From: Bacillota bacterium
GTDB lineage: Bacteria > Bacillota > Clostridia > Peptostreptococcales > Anaerovoracaceae
Length of the DNA: 64,000 nucleotides
Direction of reading: 5' to 3'
NCBI GenBank assembly: GCA_019420305.1
Contig: JAHZHL010000016.1
Span: 16,562-80,561 of the forward strand
Position 1 is the first letter of the stretch, and each line of letters starts with the position of its first letter. Below are positions 32,614 to 41,694 of this stretch, piece after piece. The position numbers and the translations under genes were made by a program. The notes beneath the pieces were generated by a model that saw nothing but the letters and a program-made list of their open reading frames with translations, was not told the DNA's origin and searched no databases.

Positions 32614-33629
32614 TTCAATCCCTCTTCATTATAAAGCGTTAAATCATAATCCAGATACAAGCCTCTTTCCCCTTCCGGAGTACCGCTCTCCGCCGCCCTG
32701 CCCAGAGGGATCTCCGTGCCGCGCCCGATCCCTTCATACAGCATGCGCATCATTGCCTGCATTCCCTCTTCCCCTGCTACTTCCGCACTGCGAATGCCTT
32801 TGCTCTGGGTGCAGTACCACTGCACGAGCACCAGTTCAAACCGATCCAACAGTCCTGCAGTCAACGACCACAACCCATGATAAAAACGTTCCAGCCTCTC
32901 TTCGTTGACGGACTTCCTTGTCCGGTTGGTCAGAAAGAGAAAACAGCATCCCCGGGATTCTGTTTCGTACTCCCGGATCAGCAGCGTTTCCATACGCGCG
33001 CTCTGATTCCAATGAATATGCCGTATCGAATCTCCCTGAGCATAATCGCGAATCTGGCGGACTTCCTCCTGCGCGGGAGTACCTTCCGGTGAAGGGAAAG
33101 GAGTCCCGGAATCTCCCTCCGATTCCTCCCCGAGAAAGGACAGGTCGGCAGCTTCTGCCGATGGCAGTACTGCGATTTCCATCTTTTCGTCGCTTTTTCT
33201 TCTTCTGCGAAACAGGCGAATCGGATCATAGATCCGGATTTTTTCAATCTGAATTTCATACAGCCCGCAGGAAGGAAACCGGATGAAAAAAGGAAGCGCG
33301 TCCCGGCTTTTCCGATCGCTGTTACTCCGCAATACGGCTTTTTCACTGAAAAATAAATTACAGAGTTTAAAAGAAACCTGAAAATACGCCGGCAACATCC
33401 CCCGGTTTTCTGTCAAAATTTTACATGTATATATCTGTCCCTTATATGCGATATCCGATTTCTTCAAGAAAGCAACGTGCAGCTGCCTTTTCAGATAAAA
33501 GGAAGTAAAAATCATAAACACCGCGAGAATCGCTTCTGTTATACTTGCGATCATCAGCGGAAGAGAACGATAGCTCCCCGCGATATAGTAAGTAAGCAGC
33601 ATCAGTATAAGAAGGCAACCTTTTTTCAT
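32586..33629 (-). CDS. DUF58 protein
   Basis: The 347-residue protein has two N-terminal hydrophobic segments (about 4-21 and 25-45). The DUF58 core at about 150-260 carries RQIRDYAQGDSIRHIHWNQSARM, the family signature, followed by a von Willebrand A-like region (CCFLFLTNRT). It overlaps moxR-like ATPase by 4 nt upstream and the transglutaminase gene by 28 nt downstream. It probably works as the MoxR partner. Confidence 0.9.
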   Translation of the reverse strand: MKKGCLLILMLLTYYIAGSYRSLPLMIASITEAILAVFMIFTSFYLKRQLHVAFLKKSDIAYKGQIYTCKILTENRGMLPAYFQVSFKLCNLFFSEKAVLRSNSDRKSRDALPFFIRFPSCGLYEIQIEKIRIYDPIRLFRRRRKSDEKMEIAVLPSAEAADLSFLGEESEGDSGTPFPSPEGTPAQEEVRQIRDYAQGDSIRHIHWNQSARMETLLIREYETESRGCCFLFLTNRTRKSVNEERLERFYHGLWSLTAGLLDRFELVLVQWYCTQSKGIRSAEVAGEEGMQAMMRMLYEGIGRGTEIPLGRAAESGTPEGERGLYLDYDLTLYNEEGLKWDWRNEES

Positions 33630-34579
33630 CGCCGTGGTTCTCCCATCTGCGGTCTGTCCACAGACTGCAGGATTCTCCGCACGATCGTGTCTTTCCCGAT
33701 CCCTTCCATCTTCGCGGCGGCATTTGGAACAATGCGATGGGAAATGACATAGGGATACTGTTCCGCCACGTCAGCGGGAATCACAAACGAACGCCCTTTC
33801 AGCCATGCTCCTGCTTTCGCGGCTTTAACCAGATCCACCGTTGCCCTGGGGCTTGCGCCCTGTTTCAGATATGGGTCTGTCCGCGTTTTTGTTACCAATT
33901 GTAGAAGATAGCGATAGATCACCTCGCTTATAAAAACATTCTCTACTTCTTTCTGCATAGCAGTCAGCTGTGCTCTCTCCGCGGCGGGTCGGAGGTTCCG
34001 AAGCTGTTCCCGTTCCCCGATCGTTTTTGCCATTAACAGTTCACTTTCAAAATCCGGGTACCCCATACTCATCGAAACCATAAAACGATCCACCTGTGCT
34101 TCCGGAAGATCGTTGGTTCCCGCATTCCCGTAAGGGTTTTGCGTCGCAATTACAAAAAAAGGAGCCGGAAGCTGCCGCGTGACACCTTCTACAGACACAT
34201 TCCCTTCTTCCATAGCTTCCAAAAGAGCGGACTGGGTTTTCGGAGAAGCCCGGTTCAATTCATCCGCCAGCAAAAAATTGCAGAACAAGCTCCCCTCCTG
34301 ATAAATAAATTCCTCTTTTTCTCTCCGGTACAAGGAAAAGCCGGTCAGATCCGAAGGCATAACGTCCGGAGTAAACTGAACCCGTCTATGCGAGACTCCC
34401 AGGCTTTTCGCAAAAGCAACAGCCATGGTTGTCTTTCCCACTCCCGGCATATCCTCCAGCAGTACATGCCCGCCTGCGAGAACAGCCGTCATTGCCTCAC
34501 GGACTACCGCGTCTTTTCCCAGCACATACTGATTCACCTGCTCGATTACAGCCAGCGCTATCTGCCGCAGTTCCCCCAT
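33626..34579 (-). CDS. MoxR-family AAA+ ATPase
   Basis: The 317-residue protein has Walker A EDMPGVGKTTMA at about 42-53, the MoxR block RVQFTPDVMPSDLTGFSLY, Walker B FLLADELNRASPKTQSALLEAMEE, and sensor ATQNPYGNAGTNDLPEAQVDRF. GGGGG lies about 9 nt before the ATG. It is first of a three-gene overlapping operon with DUF58 and transglutaminase proteins. It is probably a chaperone-like factor for that system; the client is unknown. Confidence 0.93.
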   Translation of the reverse strand: MGELRQIALAVIEQVNQYVLGKDAVVREAMTAVLAGGHVLLEDMPGVGKTTMAVAFAKSLGVSHRRVQFTPDVMPSDLTGFSLYRREKEEFIYQEGSLFCNFLLADELNRASPKTQSALLEAMEEGNVSVEGVTRQLPAPFFVIATQNPYGNAGTNDLPEAQVDRFMVSMSMGYPDFESELLMAKTIGEREQLRNLRPAAERAQLTAMQKEVENVFISEVIYRYLLQLVTKTRTDPYLKQGASPRATVDLVKAAKAGAWLKGRSFVIPADVAEQYPYVISHRIVPNAAAKMEGIGKDTIVRRILQSVDRPQMGEPRR

Positions 34580-34704
34580 TTCATAAATCCCCCTTTTCCA
34601 TTCAGTCTCGTTTTTTTAATTATATATCCTGAAGTTCACTTCAAGTCAATCCGGCTTTCTTGTAAATTTCATGTAGGTTCTATGTGTGGATTTTGTGCCT
34701 ATAG

Positions 34705-34753
34705 AAAACGGAACTCCGCTCAGAACCCTGTTTCCCGGTTCTGTGAAGTTCCG
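34705..34753 (-). terminator. Terminator after pnp
   Basis: A long imperfect stem pairs CGGAACTCC...AGAACC (from 34709) with GGTTCT...AAGTTCCG (to 34753). On the minus strand the hairpin ends in TTTTCT. It lies about 20 nt past the pnp stop. Confidence 0.75.
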
Positions 34754-34769
34754 TCTTTGCTCGTATTTT

Positions 34770-36869
34770 TTATAACAGTTCTTTTCTGGAAAGGTTAATC
34801 CGATTCTGGCTGTCAATTTCAGTAACTTTGACTTTCACTTTATCGCCTACATTCATTTCGTCTTCTACTTTTTCCACTCTGTGCTTTGCCATCTTGGAAA
34901 TATGCAGCAGACCTTCTTTGCCCGGCAGGATTTCAATGAACGCACCGAAGTTCATCAGCCTCGTCACCGTACCCTCATAAGTCTCCCCGACTTCCACATC
35001 CTTAGTCAGAAGTTCAATTTCATGCTGAGCCGCATGGGCGCCTTCCATATCCGGAGCCGCAATATATACAAGTCCGTCGTCATCAATATCAATCTTAACG
35101 CCGGTATCCGCAATAATCTTGTTGATCGTTTTTCCTCCCGGCCCGATAACCGTACGGATTTTGTCCGGATCGATCTGCATGGATAAAATTCTTGGCGCAT
35201 AAGGTGACAGTTCTTTCCTTGGCTCAGGAAGCTCGTCCAGCATTTCCTTCATGATGTGCATTCTTCCTTCATACGCCTGTGCCAGCGCGTCCTGGAGCAC
35301 TTTTTTCGAAAGGCCGTGTACCTTAATATCCATCTGAATCGCGGTAACACCCTTTGCGGTTCCCGCAACCTTAAAGTCCATATCACCCAGGAAGTCTTCC
35401 ATTCCCTGGATGTCGGAAAGAATTGCCATCTTGCTGGAGCCATCCTCTTCCACTCTTTCAATCAGTCCCATGGCAATGCCCGCTACCGGAGCGGAAATCG
35501 GAACTCCTGCATCCATCAGCGCCAGGCAGCTTCCGCAGACTGATGCCTGGGAAGTGGAGCCGTTGGAAGAAAGCACTTCAGATACCACCCGAATCGCGTA
35601 AGGGAAATCCTCTACACTCGGGAGTACCGGAAGCAGCGCCCGTTCCGCCAGCGCTCCGTGTCCGATCTCTCTTCTTCCCGGACTTCTCAGAGGTCTCGCC
35701 TCACCCACGGAATATGGCGGGAAGTTATAATGATGCATGTACCGTTTTTCCGTCTGCTCGGTAATACCGTCGATTGTCTGGGCGTCACCCATTGCGCCCA
35801 GAGTGGCGATCGACATAACCTGAGTCTGACCTCTCTTGAAAAGGCCGGAACCGTGCGTTCTCGGCAGGACGCCGGTATCTACCCAGATCGGACGGATTTC
35901 ATCCAGCTTCCGGTTATCCGGGCGGATGCCGTCATCCAGAATCATGCTCCGCACCTGTTCTTTTGTAATATTGTAAAGAACACTATCCACATCTTTTCCG
36001 TTTTCCGGATAAATGTCTTCAAAATGTTCCTTTGTCTCCGCTTCCACCGCGTCCATATTATCCAGACGCTCCATCTTATCATAAGTCTGGATCGCGGCTC
36101 TCATCTTGCTTTCCGCGTATTCTCTCACCGCGGCGTCGATTTCTTCCGGCACTTTATAATATTCAATTTCCTTTTTTGGCTTGCCGATTTCCGCCACGAT
36201 ATCGTCGATAAACGCGACAATTTTTTTAATTTCTTCATGCGCGAACATGATCGCGTCCAGAATGTCTTCCTCCGGAACTTCATTGGCTCCGGCTTCCACC
36301 ATCATGATCGCGTCTTTGGTTCCGGAAACAACAAGATGCATATCACTGGCCTCTCTCTGTTCCAGACTCGGGTTTACGATAAACTGTCCGTCTACTCTTC
36401 CAATGAGAACAGAACCGGTCGGTCCGTCCCACGGAATATCCGAAATCGCCAAGGCAACGGAAGAACCGATCATAGCCGCGATTTCCGATGGCGCGTCGTT
36501 GTCAATACACATAACCGTCGCAATTACCTGTACATCATTATAAAATCCTTTCGGGAACAGCGGTCTCAATGGTCTGTCCATCAGTCTGGAATTCAAAATT
36601 GCCTTTTCGCTGGGTCTTCCCTCTCGTTTGATAAATCCCCCTGGTATTTTCCCCGCCGCGTACATTTTTTCTTCATAATCGCAGCTGAGCGGGAAAAAAT
36701 CAATATCAGGTCTTGGCTCCTTTGACATTACGGCTGTTACGTTTACAACTGTATCCCCATACTTTACCATAACCTGACCGTTGGCCATCTCGCAGACTTT
36801 ACCGATTTCCAGCTCTAACAGTTTGCCTCCGACAGCCGTTTTAAACGTCCTGTAATCTGTAAATTTCAT
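34770..36869 (-). CDS. pnp: Polyribonucleotide nucleotidyltransferase
   Basis: This phosphorolytic 3'-5' exoribonuclease takes part in mRNA turnover. The 699 residues have two RNase PH domains (about 5-230 and 310-545, with RTHGSGLFKRGQTQ and SSNGSTSQASVCG), a KH domain (about 555-615: IGPGGKTINKII) and an S1 domain (about 620-695: YEGTVTRLMNFGAFIEILPGKEGLLHISK). The ATG at 36869 follows AGGAGG by 9 nt. It lies directly after rpsO, the classic order, with a terminator-like hairpin between. Confidence 0.97.
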   Translation of the reverse strand: MKFTDYRTFKTAVGGKLLELEIGKVCEMANGQVMVKYGDTVVNVTAVMSKEPRPDIDFFPLSCDYEEKMYAAGKIPGGFIKREGRPSEKAILNSRLMDRPLRPLFPKGFYNDVQVIATVMCIDNDAPSEIAAMIGSSVALAISDIPWDGPTGSVLIGRVDGQFIVNPSLEQREASDMHLVVSGTKDAIMMVEAGANEVPEEDILDAIMFAHEEIKKIVAFIDDIVAEIGKPKKEIEYYKVPEEIDAAVREYAESKMRAAIQTYDKMERLDNMDAVEAETKEHFEDIYPENGKDVDSVLYNITKEQVRSMILDDGIRPDNRKLDEIRPIWVDTGVLPRTHGSGLFKRGQTQVMSIATLGAMGDAQTIDGITEQTEKRYMHHYNFPPYSVGEARPLRSPGRREIGHGALAERALLPVLPSVEDFPYAIRVVSEVLSSNGSTSQASVCGSCLALMDAGVPISAPVAGIAMGLIERVEEDGSSKMAILSDIQGMEDFLGDMDFKVAGTAKGVTAIQMDIKVHGLSKKVLQDALAQAYEGRMHIMKEMLDELPEPRKELSPYAPRILSMQIDPDKIRTVIGPGGKTINKIIADTGVKIDIDDDGLVYIAAPDMEGAHAAQHEIELLTKDVEVGETYEGTVTRLMNFGAFIEILPGKEGLLHISKMAKHRVEKVEDEMNVGDKVKVKVTEIDSQNRINLSRKELL

Positions 36870-36960
36870 TAACAACTACCTCCTGTTAATATTTCTCCTC
36901 AAACTCTACACTCTGCACCAATACCGCATTTCTGCCATACTGCCTGTGCATACAAAAAAT

Positions 36961-36986
36961 CAAGCGGGAGGAGATTCTCCCGCTTG
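36961..36986 (-). terminator. Hairpin terminator between rpsO and pnp
   Basis: CAAGCGGGAG (36961-36970) pairs perfectly with CTCCCGCTTG (36977-36986) across a 6-nt loop, followed on the minus strand by ATTTTTTG. It sits 15 nt past rpsO and is likely to attenuate or process transcripts entering pnp. Confidence 0.88.
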
Positions 36987-37001
36987 TATTTCTTTTCCAT
37001 A

Positions 37002-37268
37002 TTATTTTCTTAAACCTAAACGGGAAATCAGGCTTCTGTAACGTTCCAGATCCTTTTCCTTCAGGTAATTAAGAAGATTTCTTCTCTGACCAACCATCTT
37101 TAACAGTCCTCTTCTGGAATGATGGTCCTTTTTATGCACCTTTAAGTGCTCGTTCAGATCATTGATCCGATAGGTCAGAATCGCAACCTGTACTTCCGGG
37201 GAACCGGTATCCCCTTCTTTTAACTGATATTCTTTAATTATTTCCGCTTTTTTTACCTGATTAATCAT
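37002..37268 (-). CDS. rpsO: 30S ribosomal protein S15
   Basis: This 88-residue primary 16S rRNA-binding protein has GDTGSPEVQVAILTYRINDLNEHL, HKKDHHSRRGLLKMVGQRRNLLNYL and a C-terminal ERYRSLISRLGLRK, all invariant features. It has its own promoter and a structured leader (37269-37386), and is followed by a hairpin and pnp. Confidence 0.98.
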   Translation of the reverse strand: MINQVKKAEIIKEYQLKEGDTGSPEVQVAILTYRINDLNEHLKVHKKDHHSRRGLLKMVGQRRNLLNYLKEKDLERYRSLISRLGLRK

Positions 37269-37278
37269 AATCTTTCTC

Positions 37279-37386
37279 CTTTTCCTTTATCCACCTTCAG
37301 CCGAGCCTCCGCCGGAGCGTCGAAAAACACAGCAGAAGGTAATTTTTCTAACGATTTATATTACCATATACCCGTATCCATTGCAA
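37279..37386 (-). promoter_or_regulatory. rpsO promoter and structured leader
   Basis: The minus strand reads TTGCAA (37386-37381), 17 nt, then TAATAT (37363-37358). The leader then has CCTTC and GAAGG arms about 40 nt apart and an inner CGCTCCGGCGGAGGCTCG region before the ribosome site. S15 often represses its own mRNA through such leaders; that role is inferred here. Confidence 0.55.
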
Positions 37387-37432
37387 GCACTTTTGTGTTT
37401 TTAAAGGACACGTCCGTTTCCTGAACCTCTTT

Positions 37433-38404
37433 TTATTTCATCCGTTTCGCGTAACTGTGGAGATATTTTCTCCGCATCCGGATACAGTACCGCCGCTTAA
37501 GGGGTTTCCCTCCTGACGCGCGAGCCGCGAAGAACGCCATCGCGTTTTTTTCTGTAATCATGGAAAGCGCCATTGCGTCCTCTTTTGAATCCGCTGTCAG
37601 GAAAGCTCCAACCCCTTTTACAATCACAGAATGCCCGATTCTGACCATCCGTTCTGCAGCCTTCTGGTTTTTGGGCACAACTTTTATATATAATCCCGCG
37701 AGCTGAGCGAAATCGTCCAGATATGGCCGCATCACGGCTGTCTCCCTCGCGAAATCCAGGAGCACCTGACTTTTGTTCCAGATCACATTTTCTGACAGGC
37801 TTCGGATCGCTCCTTTGTTCCGGCTCAAAATTCTCGGATCCAGTTTTTTGAGGTAAGTTGCGCATGCTTCTTCCAGCACACGGGCAGTTTGAAATGCCTC
37901 TTCATAATCCGATCCCCAGCATACAGCGCCGTGGTTTTTCAGCAGCACCACATTTCCTTCTGAACAGGCAATCACTTCCTTCGCGTTGGCACAGAGTCTG
38001 TCACTTCCTGATAATCCGTAATCCGCGCAGAGCACAGTCCTTCCGATTCCCGGATAAACCTTGTCCAAACAAATGCCGGAGCCTGCCATCGCCGCAACTG
38101 CCGAAGCATTATCCTGATGTGTATGGATAATAAATCCCGCGTTGTCACACATTCTGTAAACTTCCCGGTGGATTTTTTTCTCAGAAGACGGGAGCACGTC
38201 TCCCCTGTAGCTCAGATCCGCGATACACACCCGTATCACTTCGTCTTCGGTAAGCGTCCGGTAATCTTTGCCGCTTGCTGTAATAAAAAATGATTCTGAG
38301 TCCGCCCTGCAGCTTACATTCCCCCAAGTTCTGGCAATCAGACCGCTTCGCACCAGTTCTTTTCCTGCCCGGATCACCTGCTGCTTTGCTTTTTTCTCAT
38401 CCAT
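37433..38404 (-). CDS. Class II aldolase/adducin-family protein
   Basis: The 323 residues have the zinc-aldolase fold of the FucA/AraD group in the first 215: GLIARTWGNVSCR, ITASGKDY, the metal ligands in IIHTHQDNA at about 91-99, and LLKNHGAVCWG at about 153-163. A C-terminal extension of about 110 residues follows. It probably cleaves or epimerises a phosphorylated sugar, but the substrate is not evident. It stands between ribF (12 nt) and rpsO inside the translation cluster, an unusual place for a sugar enzyme. Confidence 0.82.
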   Translation of the reverse strand: MDEKKAKQQVIRAGKELVRSGLIARTWGNVSCRADSESFFITASGKDYRTLTEDEVIRVCIADLSYRGDVLPSSEKKIHREVYRMCDNAGFIIHTHQDNASAVAAMAGSGICLDKVYPGIGRTVLCADYGLSGSDRLCANAKEVIACSEGNVVLLKNHGAVCWGSDYEEAFQTARVLEEACATYLKKLDPRILSRNKGAIRSLSENVIWNKSQVLLDFARETAVMRPYLDDFAQLAGLYIKVVPKNQKAAERMVRIGHSVIVKGVGAFLTADSKEDAMALSMITEKNAMAFFAARASGGKPLKRRYCIRMRRKYLHSYAKRMK

Positions 38405-38416
38405 ATGGCGCCTCTT

Positions 38417-39355
38417 TTAATAAGTTCCCGCGATCCGTCTGTGATAGGAGCGCGCTGTAATACAGTCATCCGTAATCTGCTTGGAAAGAGCTTCTACATT
38501 ATCAAACTTCTGTTCATCTCTCGTTTTTTGTAAAAACTCGACCCGTATCATCTTTCCATAGAGTTCCTTATCAAAATTGAAAATATGGGTTTCCACGTTT
38601 TTATGAAAAGTACCAATCGTCGGCTTGACCCCCACATTTGTAATGCTGGGATAGCGTACCCCATTGTATACACAATATGTCACATACACGCCGTTAGGCG
38701 GCGTTACCATAGATTCATCAATCATAATATTGGATGTAGGGAAACCAATCGTCCTGCCCAGTTTATTTCCGACCACGACCTCTCCTCCGATAGAATACAA
38801 TCGTCCCATGTACTTCACACACTGATCCACAGCCCCTTCCTGAATCAGAGATCGGATAAAGGTGCTGCTTACCAGATTGCCGTCAATTTCAAAAGGTTCC
38901 TGGATATGAAGTCCAAACCCCTTTCTCATCCCTTCTTTCATCAGGGTTTCGGCAGTTCCTTTCGCTTTATAGCCAAAATGATAGTTAAATCCGCAGTACG
39001 CCTGCCGCATATGGAATTTCCCTAAAAGAAGAGAATCAATAAAATCAATGGGATCCATAGTCAGAATGGCTTCATTAAAAGGAATATTGAACATATAATC
39101 CACGCCGAAATTTTCGATAATGGCTGCTTTTTCTTCCGGGTAAAGAATGTTTTTAACGACGTTCTTTCCCGCCATCAGGTTTTTCGGATGGTTGGAAAAG
39201 GTGAAGACCGCACTTTTCAGTCCCGCGGCTTCCGCACTTTTTACAGTGCGCAGAATAATCTGCTGGTGACCTTTATGGACGCCGTCAAAATTTCCCAGCG
39301 CAACAACGGTCTCTTCTATATTGTCAATCTCCTCTAATGAGTTAAAAATTTTCAT
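38417..39355 (-). CDS. ribF: Bifunctional riboflavin kinase/FAD synthetase
   Basis: The enzyme makes FMN and FAD from riboflavin. The 312 residues have an N-terminal nucleotidyltransferase domain (ALGNFDGVHKGHQQII at about 20-35; CGFNYHFGYKAKG) and a C-terminal kinase domain (about 185-305: GRTIGFPTSNIM, PPNGVYVTYC). It starts 3 nt after truB, in the usual Firmicute order truB-ribF. Confidence 0.96.
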   Translation of the reverse strand: MKIFNSLEEIDNIEETVVALGNFDGVHKGHQQIILRTVKSAEAAGLKSAVFTFSNHPKNLMAGKNVVKNILYPEEKAAIIENFGVDYMFNIPFNEAILTMDPIDFIDSLLLGKFHMRQAYCGFNYHFGYKAKGTAETLMKEGMRKGFGLHIQEPFEIDGNLVSSTFIRSLIQEGAVDQCVKYMGRLYSIGGEVVVGNKLGRTIGFPTSNIMIDESMVTPPNGVYVTYCVYNGVRYPSITNVGVKPTIGTFHKNVETHIFNFDKELYGKMIRVEFLQKTRDEQKFDNVEALSKQITDDCITARSYHRRIAGTY

Positions 39356-39358
39356 CTT

Positions 39359-40315
39359 TTATCCTCTGTAAAACACTTTATCTGCTTTGAATTTTTTATA
39401 TTTTTCGCTGTAAAAGGCAACACCCAGAAATTGTTCTCCATCTCTGTTCCGCAGATACAGATTGTAAGCCTGTTTGTATTCCGGGCGCACCGGTATATGC
39501 GGGCTTTGTTTCCTAAATTCCGGATCTCTTTCCAAAGAGACTTGTCGCGTGGAAAGAGATCCGCCATTGCAGAATACTTCCGCCGCTTTCTGTTCCAGAA
39601 TCGCTTTTCCAAAATGCACTAGCGGATAATCTACAGAGAGCATCAGCCGCTCTGCCTCCTGCCGGCTCATTTCGCGAATATCTCGGATATCTGTCGCGTT
39701 TTCCAGTTCAAACACTCCGCTGGAAAGCCTTGTCAGAGCGGACATGACAGCTCCGCATCCCAGACTCTGCCCAACATCCCTGCAGATGCTGCGTATGTAC
39801 GTGCCTTTTGAACAAGTTACGCGCCATGTTACTTTGTTTTGCTCCAGATCGATCTTCCGGATTGCGAGGTCTCGGATAAAAACGTTTCTTGGTTTTATTT
39901 CCACCTCTTCACCGGCCCTGGCGTACTGATACAGTTTCTTTCCATCAACCTTCAGCGCAGAGTATTTGGGCGGAATCTGGCTGACCGTACCATGAAACGG
40001 CTCAAACGCCTTCCGGATCTGGTCTTCACTGACCGAAACCCTTTCGCATCTGTTTGTAACCGCGCCCCAGATGTCCAGCGTATCGGATTCCACCCCCAGC
40101 TGCATTTCACATTCGTAGGTTTTAAAATCCAGATCCAGGTATTCCATAATACGGGTCGCCGATCCGACGCAAATCGGAAGAACGCCGGTTGCCATTGGAT
40201 CCAACGTCCCGGTATGCCCCGTTTTTTTGATCCCCATGACCTTTCGCATAACCGCCACACAATCGTGAGAAGTCCAGTCCGCCGGCTTGTTCACATTGAT
40301 AATTCCTGCCGTCAT
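39359..40315 (-). CDS. truB: tRNA pseudouridine-55 synthase
   Basis: The enzyme isomerises U55 in the T-loop of tRNAs. The 318 residues begin GIINVNKPADWTSHD and carry the catalytic Asp in HTGTLDPMATGVLP at about 35-48, then PPKYSALKVDGKKLYQYAR and CSKGTYIRSICRDVG. The start overlaps the nrnA stop by 4 nt. Confidence 0.97.
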   Translation of the reverse strand: MTAGIINVNKPADWTSHDCVAVMRKVMGIKKTGHTGTLDPMATGVLPICVGSATRIMEYLDLDFKTYECEMQLGVESDTLDIWGAVTNRCERVSVSEDQIRKAFEPFHGTVSQIPPKYSALKVDGKKLYQYARAGEEVEIKPRNVFIRDLAIRKIDLEQNKVTWRVTCSKGTYIRSICRDVGQSLGCGAVMSALTRLSSGVFELENATDIRDIREMSRQEAERLMLSVDYPLVHFGKAILEQKAAEVFCNGGSLSTRQVSLERDPEFRKQSPHIPVRPEYKQAYNLYLRNRDGEQFLGVAFYSEKYKKFKADKVFYRG

Positions 40316-41295
40316 AGCATTCCTTTCTTGTTCAGGTTTTCTTCTATCGCGGCTTTCAGCTTTTCGCAGGCGGTTTTCAGATCCGTATGCATGGTGCAGC
40401 CCGCAGCTTTCACATGCCCGCCTCCTCCAAACTTTGCCGCGATTTCCGCCACATTTCCCGTCGTTTTTGCCCGCATGCTGACTTTTACCTGATCCGCGTC
40501 CAACTCTTTTACAAACGCTCCGATTTCCACATCCTTAATGTTTCTGAGAGTTTCAACGACACCTTCAGTCTCTGACATCTCCGCTCCCACCTGTGTGAGC
40601 ATTTCCTGGCTTACATAAGCAATGACCGCTTTCCCGCCGCAGAACAGTTCCAAGGTGTCCAGGATGCGGTTTGTAACACGAATTTTTTCAAGTCGGGTGT
40701 TCTGATAAAGCCGCACCGCCACGGTCGCGTGATCAATGCCCGCGTCATACAGGGCTGCCGTAATCAGATGGCTCTCCTTCGTCGCATTCGAATACTGGAA
40801 ATTTCCGGTATCTGTCGAAATCCCGGTAAAAATGGCTTCTCCTATTTCTTTGTCAATGGGGATCCCCATTGCGACAATCAGCTTGTAAACCAATTCCGCC
40901 GTAGCCGCGATGCTCCCGTCGATAAAGTTATAATCGGCGAAGGGTGTGGATGTCGTATGATGATCCAGACAAATCGTCGTCTTCCCTTGAAAGAACTTTG
41001 CTTCCCGTTCCGGAAACCGGACGGTCTCACCACAGTCCACGCACATACAGACATCCGGATCCGGAATCCGATCCGGATCTGCCGTACAGTAGCCCTGATC
41101 CAGAAAACGCAGATACTCCGGAACCGCATCCTCAACCAGAATAACAGTCTCTTTTCCCGCACTGCGCAGCGCTTTGCACAGTGCGGCGCACGATCCGAGC
41201 GCATCCCCGTCCATCTGAATATGCGGAAACAGAATAACCGTTCCGGCATCCAGCAACTGTTTCGCGATCTCTTCGATTGAATGATTCTGTTTCAT
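40312..41295 (-). CDS. nrnA: DHH-family phosphoesterase, NrnA type
   Basis: Members of this family degrade nanoRNA and/or pAp or cyclic dinucleotides. The 327 residues have the metal motifs of the DHH domain (HIQMDGDALGS, CVDCGET, CLDHHTTS) and the DHHA1 end FGGGGHVKAAGC. It lies between rbfA (12 nt) and truB (4-nt overlap), the standard position for nrnA in Firmicutes. Confidence 0.93.
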   Translation of the reverse strand: MKQNHSIEEIAKQLLDAGTVILFPHIQMDGDALGSCAALCKALRSAGKETVILVEDAVPEYLRFLDQGYCTADPDRIPDPDVCMCVDCGETVRFPEREAKFFQGKTTICLDHHTTSTPFADYNFIDGSIAATAELVYKLIVAMGIPIDKEIGEAIFTGISTDTGNFQYSNATKESHLITAALYDAGIDHATVAVRLYQNTRLEKIRVTNRILDTLELFCGGKAVIAYVSQEMLTQVGAEMSETEGVVETLRNIKDVEIGAFVKELDADQVKVSMRAKTTGNVAEIAAKFGGGGHVKAAGCTMHTDLKTACEKLKAAIEENLNKKGML

Positions 41296-41307
41296 CTTTT
41301 TCCTCTT

Positions 41308-41679
41308 TTATTTGTCTAAACTCTGGATGATCTCTTCGATATGTCTTCCGTAATCCATCGAGGTGTCAATTTTAAAAATCAGATCCGGAACATGGCGCAG
41401 CTTAATCTTCTTTCCAATCTCTCTCCGGATCAGACCTTTTGCGCTGCGCAGTGCTTCCAGAACCTCTTCCTGCTCTTTTTCCCGCTCTTCATGTTTTGGA
41501 TCCAGTCCCAGCACGGTTACATAAGCGGTCGCATAGCTCCCATCCGAAGTGACCTCAACAGCCGTTATACTAACCATACCGGCCGTCAGTCTCGGATCTT
41601 TCAGTTCCCGCAGGATCAGAGAACTGATCAGTTTGCGAATTTCTTCACCCAGACGTTCCTGTCTGTGTCCTTTTCCCAT
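41308..41679 (-). CDS. rbfA: Ribosome-binding factor A
   Basis: This 123-residue 30S maturation factor contains RQERLGEEIRKLISSLILRELKDPRL and the KH-like core TAGMVSITAVEVTSDGSYATAYV, ending with the conserved RHVPDLIFKIDTSMDYG. It follows infB closely in the operon. Confidence 0.96.
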   Translation of the reverse strand: MGKGHRQERLGEEIRKLISSLILRELKDPRLTAGMVSITAVEVTSDGSYATAYVTVLGLDPKHEEREKEQEEVLEALRSAKGLIRREIGKKIKLRHVPDLIFKIDTSMDYGRHIEEIIQSLDK

Positions 41680-41694
41680 TTATCTGTGCATCTC

